A stretch of DNA of 64,000 nucleotides from contig CAZJFG010000002.1 in the NCBI GenBank assembly GCA_964545385.1, positions 23,131 through 87,130 on the forward strand, written 5' to 3'. Positions 60,158 to 64,000 of the stretch are shown here, piece after piece. This DNA is from GCA-002780795 sp964545385 (lineage in GTDB: Bacteria > Patescibacteriota > Microgenomatia > UBA1406 > GWC2-37-13). Under the pieces are notes generated by a model. The model made no database searches and had not been told where the DNA came from. It was given only the letters and a program-made list of their open reading frames with translations. The translations under genes were made by a program, and so were the position numbers. Position 1 is the first letter of the stretch; every line of letters begins with the position of its first letter.

Positions 60158-61567
60158 TTACAGCCGGGGAAATAATGGTGGAACTTTAGATATCTGTCCT
60201 TGAATGCTTTGAACAATTTTTTCGCTAGTTTCGGGCATAAAGGGTTGCAATTTTATGCCAACCCACTTTAATGTTTTAAAACATTGTAGTAGAAAGTCTT
60301 TTCTTTCTTCTTTTTCTTTATCCCACGGAGCAAAGTCATTTATTTTTCTATTAAGTTTTTTGATTTCGGCCCAGATCTGCTCCAATAAGATTCCAAACTG
60401 AAATGAGTCGAAAAGCGCCTTCTCTTCTTTACTATATTGTGTAATTATAGGGTTTTTCATATGTAACTGATCTTTTTCCGCAAGATTGGTCAATCTTGAA
60501 AGAAGATTACCAAGCTCATTGGCCAGTTCCGAGTTGTAAATTTCCATCATTCTGCTTTCAGAGAAATCACCATCATCGAAGCTTGGGATCTCGCGCAAAA
60601 GATAGTATCGAACAGCATCAGTGCCATATTTTTGAACAAGAGCGAAAGGATCGACCACATTTCCCAAACTTTTGCTCATTTTTTGGCCGTTTGAAGTAAT
60701 AAAACCTTCAATATAGATTTTTTTAGAATTTGGAAGGCCGGCTGACATAAGCATCGCCTGCCACATGGCTGATTGTTGACGGAGATTATCTTTGCCTCCA
60801 ACTTGAACTCCAGGCCAAAAACTATTGAAGTTATTTTTATCCTCAGGCCAGCCTAATGTGGAAATATAGTTAATCAAAGCGTCAAACCAAACGTACATTA
60901 CTTGGTCCGGATCGCCCGGGACAGGTATTCCCCAGGGCATTTTAGATCTTAGCCGAGATATGCTAAAGTCCTTGAGTCCTTTTTTAACAAAATTTTTTAT
61001 CTCTTGAAAGCGAAAAGGTGGAAGTAAAAAATCCGGATTTTTAACGTAAAAGTCCAAAAGTGGTTTTTGATATTTTGAAAATTTGAAGAAATAGTTTTCT
61101 TCCTCGATTTTTTCAAGTTCGCAATTGGAGTGAATTGGACAGCGGCCGTTAACAAGTTCCGAGTCGGTTTTTTCAAGCTCACAACCAACACAGTAGTTAA
61201 TCTGGTATTTGGCTTTGTAGATATCGTTATTTTCAAGCACTTTTTTCCAAAATTCCTGAGCGGCTCGAATGTGATGTTTATCTGTTGTTCGGATAAAATG
61301 GGAGTTTCCTATATTGAAAGATTTTTTTAAATCGGCAAATTTCGCAGCATAATAATCACAGTATTCTTGCGGATTTTTTTTTGCTTCCAAAGCATTTTGG
61401 TAAATTTTTTGTCCGTGTTCGTCTGTCCCCGTATTAAAAATTACTTCTTCGCCAAGCATCTTATGAAAACGAGCCAAGACATCGGCACGGACAAGTTCCA
61501 TAACAAAACCGATATGAGGTGGTGCATTGACATAAGGAAGAGTTGTTGTAATGTAATAATTTTTCAT
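60158..61567 (-). CDS. metG: Methionyl-tRNA synthetase without C-terminal tRNA-binding domain
   Basis: 469 residues. HIGH motif in YVNAPPHIGFVMELVRADVL, KMSKS motif in TSNGQKMSKSLGN. YCVGCELEKTD and RCPIHSNCELEKIEEENYFF form the knuckle region with Cys ligands. The helical anticodon domain ends at the C-terminus, with no EMAP/Trbp111 appendix; the protein encoded at 24138-24476 could supply it. QVGGKDNLRQQSAMWQAML replaces the more usual GKDI..FH..YWPA stretch. It starts 5 bp after the small membrane protein's stop. Confidence 0.95.
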   Translation of the reverse strand: MKNYYITTTLPYVNAPPHIGFVMELVRADVLARFHKMLGEEVIFNTGTDEHGQKIYQNALEAKKNPQEYCDYYAAKFADLKKSFNIGNSHFIRTTDKHHIRAAQEFWKKVLENNDIYKAKYQINYCVGCELEKTDSELVNGRCPIHSNCELEKIEEENYFFKFSKYQKPLLDFYVKNPDFLLPPFRFQEIKNFVKKGLKDFSISRLRSKMPWGIPVPGDPDQVMYVWFDALINYISTLGWPEDKNNFNSFWPGVQVGGKDNLRQQSAMWQAMLMSAGLPNSKKIYIEGFITSNGQKMSKSLGNVVDPFALVQKYGTDAVRYYLLREIPSFDDGDFSESRMMEIYNSELANELGNLLSRLTNLAEKDQLHMKNPIITQYSKEEKALFDSFQFGILLEQIWAEIKKLNRKINDFAPWDKEKEERKDFLLQCFKTLKWVGIKLQPFMPETSEKIVQSIQGQISKVPPLFPRL

Positions 61568-61572
61568 TTAGT

Positions 61573-61854
61573 TTATTTTATCAAAAGCAAAACGGCAATT
61601 AACAAAGAAGTTAAAAGAATCATGGATAGAAAATCAAAGCCAATAAGATAGGTTATGCTAATAAACAAAAAAACAAAAATAGCAACCGCAACTCCAAGTT
61701 TTCGGCCAAAAAACGTTGCCGAAAAAAAATAAAAAGCAAAAACAACAAAAAAAGTCCAACCACTAATAATAAAAATATTTACTGGCGGGATATACCAAAC
61801 AATTAGAGCTGCCGAACAGGTTAAAATTGTAGGCAAAATAAGTTTTTTTAACAT
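61573..61854 (-). CDS. Small membrane protein, three TM helices
   Basis: 93 residues, almost wholly hydrophobic: about 5-24 (ILPTILTCSAALIVWYIPPV), 28-50 (FIISGWTFFVVFAFYFFSA) and 56-92 (VAVAIFVFLFISITYLIGF and following). No family recognised and no catalytic residues. It lies 5 bp before metG on the same strand, which suggests co-transcription. Divergent from rpsO with 46 bp between. Confidence 0.65.
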   Translation of the reverse strand: MLKKLILPTILTCSAALIVWYIPPVNIFIISGWTFFVVFAFYFFSATFFGRKLGVAVAIFVFLFISITYLIGFDFLSMILLTSLLIAVLLLIK

Positions 61855-61862
61855 AGATTCTC

Positions 61863-61900
61863 TTGCAACTTAAGTTTTCATCAATTATAATCTAATTCTT
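61863..61900 (+). promoter_or_regulatory. Promoter of rpsO-pnp
   Basis: TTGCAA (61863-61868), a 17-base spacer, TATAAT (61886-61891), and then the rpsO ATG after 9 bases. A near-leaderless mRNA is expected. In E. coli S15 controls its own synthesis through a structured leader; there is no room for that here. Confidence 0.65.
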
Positions 61901-62170
61901 ATGATTAAGTTACCGGATAATAAGGCAAAGATTATTGAAACTTTTGCCCAAAAAAAAGGGGATACAGGATCTCCAGAAGTCCAGGTCGCCCTTTTAACCT
62001 ATAAAATTCAGAAATTGGGTCTTCACTTGGACGAGAATAAAAAAGACAATCATTCTCGGCGCGGTCTTTTAAAAGTGGTTGCCAAAAGGCGCCGAATTTT
62101 AAACTACTTGCAAAAACTCGATGAAAAAAGGTATAAAAAACTTATTAAAGAATTAGGACTGAAAAAATAA
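61901..62170 (+). CDS. rpsO: Ribosomal protein S15
   Basis: 89 residues, exactly the family length. KKGDTGSPEVQVALLTYKIQKL is the S15 signature, followed by DNHSRRGLLKVVAKRRRILNYL, which contacts 16S rRNA helices, and the C-terminal helix. It binds the central domain of 16S rRNA early in 30S assembly. It precedes pnp by 6 bp, the same order as in many bacteria. Confidence 0.97.
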   Translation: MIKLPDNKAKIIETFAQKKGDTGSPEVQVALLTYKIQKLGLHLDENKKDNHSRRGLLKVVAKRRRILNYLQKLDEKRYKKLIKELGLKK

Positions 62171-62176
62171 TAAATA

Positions 62177-64000
62177 ATGAATATTGTTGAAGAATCTATA
62201 GAGATTAATGGTCAGAAACTAACTCTTCAGACCGGAAAACTTGCACGAGCCGCAACAACATCTGTTTTTGGAAGGTTGGGCGATACTTGTGTATTGGTGA
62301 CTGTGACTGCCGGTCGAAAAAGGGAAGATATTGATTACATGCCGTTACAGGTCGAGTATGTGGAGAAACTTTATGCAGGCGGTCGGATCAAAGGCTCCCG
62401 TTGGGTAAAACGTGAAGGTAGGCCATCGGACGACGCGGTTTTAAACGGAAGGCTTATCGATCGTTCTATTCGTCCTTTATTTCCACAGAACTATCGCAGG
62501 GATACTCAGGTAATTATTACCTTGCTTTCGGTTGATGGAGTCAACTCGCCGGAAATTTTATCGGCAATTGCAGTTTCTGCAGCTATTCACATATCTTCGA
62601 TTCCTTGGAATGGTCCGATAAGTACAATACGAGTAGGCTATATTAAAAATAACGGCGATAAAGGAACCTTTATCGTCAACCCGCTTGAAACCGACCAGGT
62701 TTATTCGGATCTGAATTTAGTTGTTTCTTCCGCCAGGGATAAGGTGCTTATGATCGAAACCCAGGCTGAAGAACTGTCAGATTCACTTGTCATTGAAGGA
62801 ATTAAACTTGCTAAAAAAACCAACCAAACCGTGATTGATTTTATCGAAAAACTTAGAAAAAAGGTAGGAAAAACAAAAGAAGTAGTCGATAAACCGATGT
62901 TTGATGAAAAATTACTTTCTGTATTGAAAAAAGAGTTTTCTAAAAATTTGGAAAACATTATTTTACAAAAAGCAGAAAAAGAATTTGACGATGGAGAAGC
63001 TTTACAGGTTGTTGTCGAAGATGTCATGGAAAAGTACAAGGAAGAGTTTGAAAGAAAACAGGTTGAGAAAGCGCTTGATTATCTCTCTAAACTTATGCTT
63101 AAAGAACGTACTTTAAAAACTAAAAAAAGAATTGATGGCCGTGGTTTAAATGATGTTCGAAAAATTAGTGCCGAGGTGTCGGTTTTGCCAAGAACTCATG
63201 GATCAGCCCTTTTTCAGCGTGGGGATACCCAAGTTCTTTCTATAGTCACTCTTGGTGCTCCTCGTCTGGAACAGCTTATTGAGGGTCCTGAAGGTGAAGA
63301 GGCAAAAAGATATATTCATCATTACTATATGCCGCCATATTCTGTAGGAGAAACAGGAAGAATCGGTTTTTTATCTAGACGGGAGATTGGCCACGGCGCG
63401 CTGGCTGAGAAAGCGGTTGAACAAGTACTTCCTTTAGCCAAAGATTTTCCTTATACGGTGCGAGTGGTTTCTGAGGTGATGTCTTCAAACGGTTCAACCT
63501 CGATGGCTTCAACTTGTGCTTCAAGTTTGGCTCTTATGGATGCCGGTGTTCCTATCCGAAGACCTGTTGCCGGCATTGCCATGGGATTGATGAGTAAATC
63601 TGATGACGATTATATTATTTTAACCGATATCATGGGTGTTGAAGATTTTTCTGGCGAAATGGACTTTAAAATTGCCGGAACACGCACCGGGATAACAGCA
63701 ATCCAACTTGATGTAAAAAATAACGGACTGACAGACAAAATGATTGAAGAAACTTTTGCTGGAGCCAAAAAAGCCATTAATCATATTTTAGATGTGATGG
63801 AGTGTACAATCAAACAGCCAAGAAAAGAACTTTCTCAGTTTGCTCCAAAAGTAGTTGTCCTGACGCCTCCTCAGGATAAAATTGGCGAAATTATTGGCCC
63901 AGGAGGAAAAAACATAAGAGCACTTATTGCAAAAACCGGAGCAGAGATTGATGTGGCAGATAATGGTAAAGTGACGGTTGCCGGTGTTGATAAACAAAAA
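62177..64000 (+). CDS. pnp: Polyribonucleotide nucleotidyltransferase (PNPase), cut by window edge
   Basis: 608 codons are visible from the ATG at 62177, with no stop before the edge. The first RNase PH domain begins IEINGQKLTLQTGKLARAATTSVFGRLGD. The all-helical linker lies around 225-300. The second RNase PH domain begins RIDGRGLNDVRKISAEVSVLPRTHGSALFQRGDTQ and continues GETGRIGFLSRREIGHGALAEKA; DDDYIILTDIMGVEDFSGEMDFKIAGT holds the catalytic Asp residues. The KH domain starts GEIIGPGGKNIRALIAKTG. The S1 domain lies beyond the edge. It degrades RNA 3'-5' with phosphate. Confidence 0.96.
   Translation, partial: MNIVEESIEINGQKLTLQTGKLARAATTSVFGRLGDTCVLVTVTAGRKREDIDYMPLQVEYVEKLYAGGRIKGSRWVKREGRPSDDAVLNGRLIDRSIRPLFPQNYRRDTQVIITLLSVDGVNSPEILSAIAVSAAIHISSIPWNGPISTIRVGYIKNNGDKGTFIVNPLETDQVYSDLNLVVSSARDKVLMIETQAEELSDSLVIEGIKLAKKTNQTVIDFIEKLRKKVGKTKEVVDKPMFDEKLLSVLKKEFSKNLENIILQKAEKEFDDGEALQVVVEDVMEKYKEEFERKQVEKALDYLSKLMLKERTLKTKKRIDGRGLNDVRKISAEVSVLPRTHGSALFQRGDTQVLSIVTLGAPRLEQLIEGPEGEEAKRYIHHYYMPPYSVGETGRIGFLSRREIGHGALAEKAVEQVLPLAKDFPYTVRVVSEVMSSNGSTSMASTCASSLALMDAGVPIRRPVAGIAMGLMSKSDDDYIILTDIMGVEDFSGEMDFKIAGTRTGITAIQLDVKNNGLTDKMIEETFAGAKKAINHILDVMECTIKQPRKELSQFAPKVVVLTPPQDKIGEIIGPGGKNIRALIAKTGAEIDVADNGKVTVAGVDKQK

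Noticed and set aside
1..64000. Alternative genetic code with UGA as Gly (SR1/Gracilibacteria)
   Set aside because: Genes such as nnrD, the phosphoribosyltransferase and the GT4 genes end at UGA where the family ends, and UGA is not seen inside conserved domains.
1..64000. CRISPR array or insertion sequence
   Set aside because: No run of regularly spaced direct repeats and no transposase-like protein were seen. The two short repeats found have only two copies each, far apart.

Overview
The window looks like a piece of a Candidate Phyla Radiation (Patescibacteria) genome, most likely Microgenomates-like. That placement is inferred from gene content; there is no rRNA here to confirm it. The DNA is AT-rich and tightly packed, with many ATGA start/stop overlaps and convergent 3' overlaps. 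It carries a class I lysyl-tRNA synthetase, an alanyl-tRNA synthetase that ends after its editing domain, a methionyl-tRNA synthetase without its tRNA-binding appendix (a stand-alone one is encoded elsewhere), a compact UvrD, a free-standing 5'-3' exonuclease and two tRNAs without encoded CCA. UGA is used as a normal stop, so this is not an SR1/Gracilibacteria code-25 genome. The sequence is a draft: 16 Ns sit inside one gene (35989-36004). Both ends cut genes: tpiA on the left and pnp on the right.

Layout. 1-5 kb: tpiA, RNase HI, UvrD, a hexapeptide acetyltransferase, a CAP-domain protein and a VanW protein. 5-11.7 kb: a cell-surface block on the + strand, with a membrane-anchored solute-binding protein, a large one-pass protein (possible actin-like cytoplasmic half, baseplate-J-like outer half), a sortase and a class A PBP. 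11.7-16.4 kb: serS, then on the - strand a purine salvage operon (guaA, a phosphoribosyltransferase, purine nucleoside phosphorylase) and a small unknown gene. 16.5-20.75 kb: an accessory stretch of four poorly recognised genes (unknown, HD-domain, GNAT fusion, DUF488). 20.9-26.2 kb: lysyl-tRNA synthetase, greA, tRNA-Glu, a thioredoxin-fold membrane protein, a Trbp111-like protein and alaS. 26.3-32.2 kb: aminotransferase, nnrD, two exported proteins and secA. 32.3-37.7 kb: 5'-3' exonuclease, ftsH, a fused TsaC-TsaE protein, tsaD and a Nudix hydrolase. 37.7-42.8 kb: Rrf2 regulator, iscS, iscU, ferredoxin, and the two subunits of a 2-oxoacid:ferredoxin oxidoreductase. 42.9-45.3 kb: lon. 45.3-54.3 kb (- strand): an eight-gene glycan operon (GT2, O-antigen-ligase-like, GT-C, three GT-B enzymes, FemAB-like, patatin). 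54.3-64 kb: tRNA-Met, GNAT, AlkD, trpS, rarA, a second class A PBP, metG, a small membrane protein, rpsO and pnp.

How the genes fit together. The window combines core information processing (five aminoacyl-tRNA synthetases, t6A tRNA modification, SecA, FtsH, Lon, PNPase) with envelope building (two PBPs, sortase, VanW, glycan operon) and an anaerobic iron-sulfur/ferredoxin module. No amino-acid or nucleotide de novo pathway is visible apart from the last step to GMP and salvage enzymes.

A recurring feature is a -10-like hexamer (several exact TATAAT) placed only 5-10 bases before the start codon, often at divergent genes with 6-30 bp between them. This suggests that leaderless transcripts are common here. 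Clear Shine-Dalgarno sequences are rare; greA is the best example. The observations most worth following up are the TsaC-TsaE fusion, the accessory stretch at 16.5-20.75 kb, a tRNA that abuts a start codon, two short dispersed repeats, a perfect 17-bp inverted repeat, and FtsH with altered ATP-loop and pore residues.
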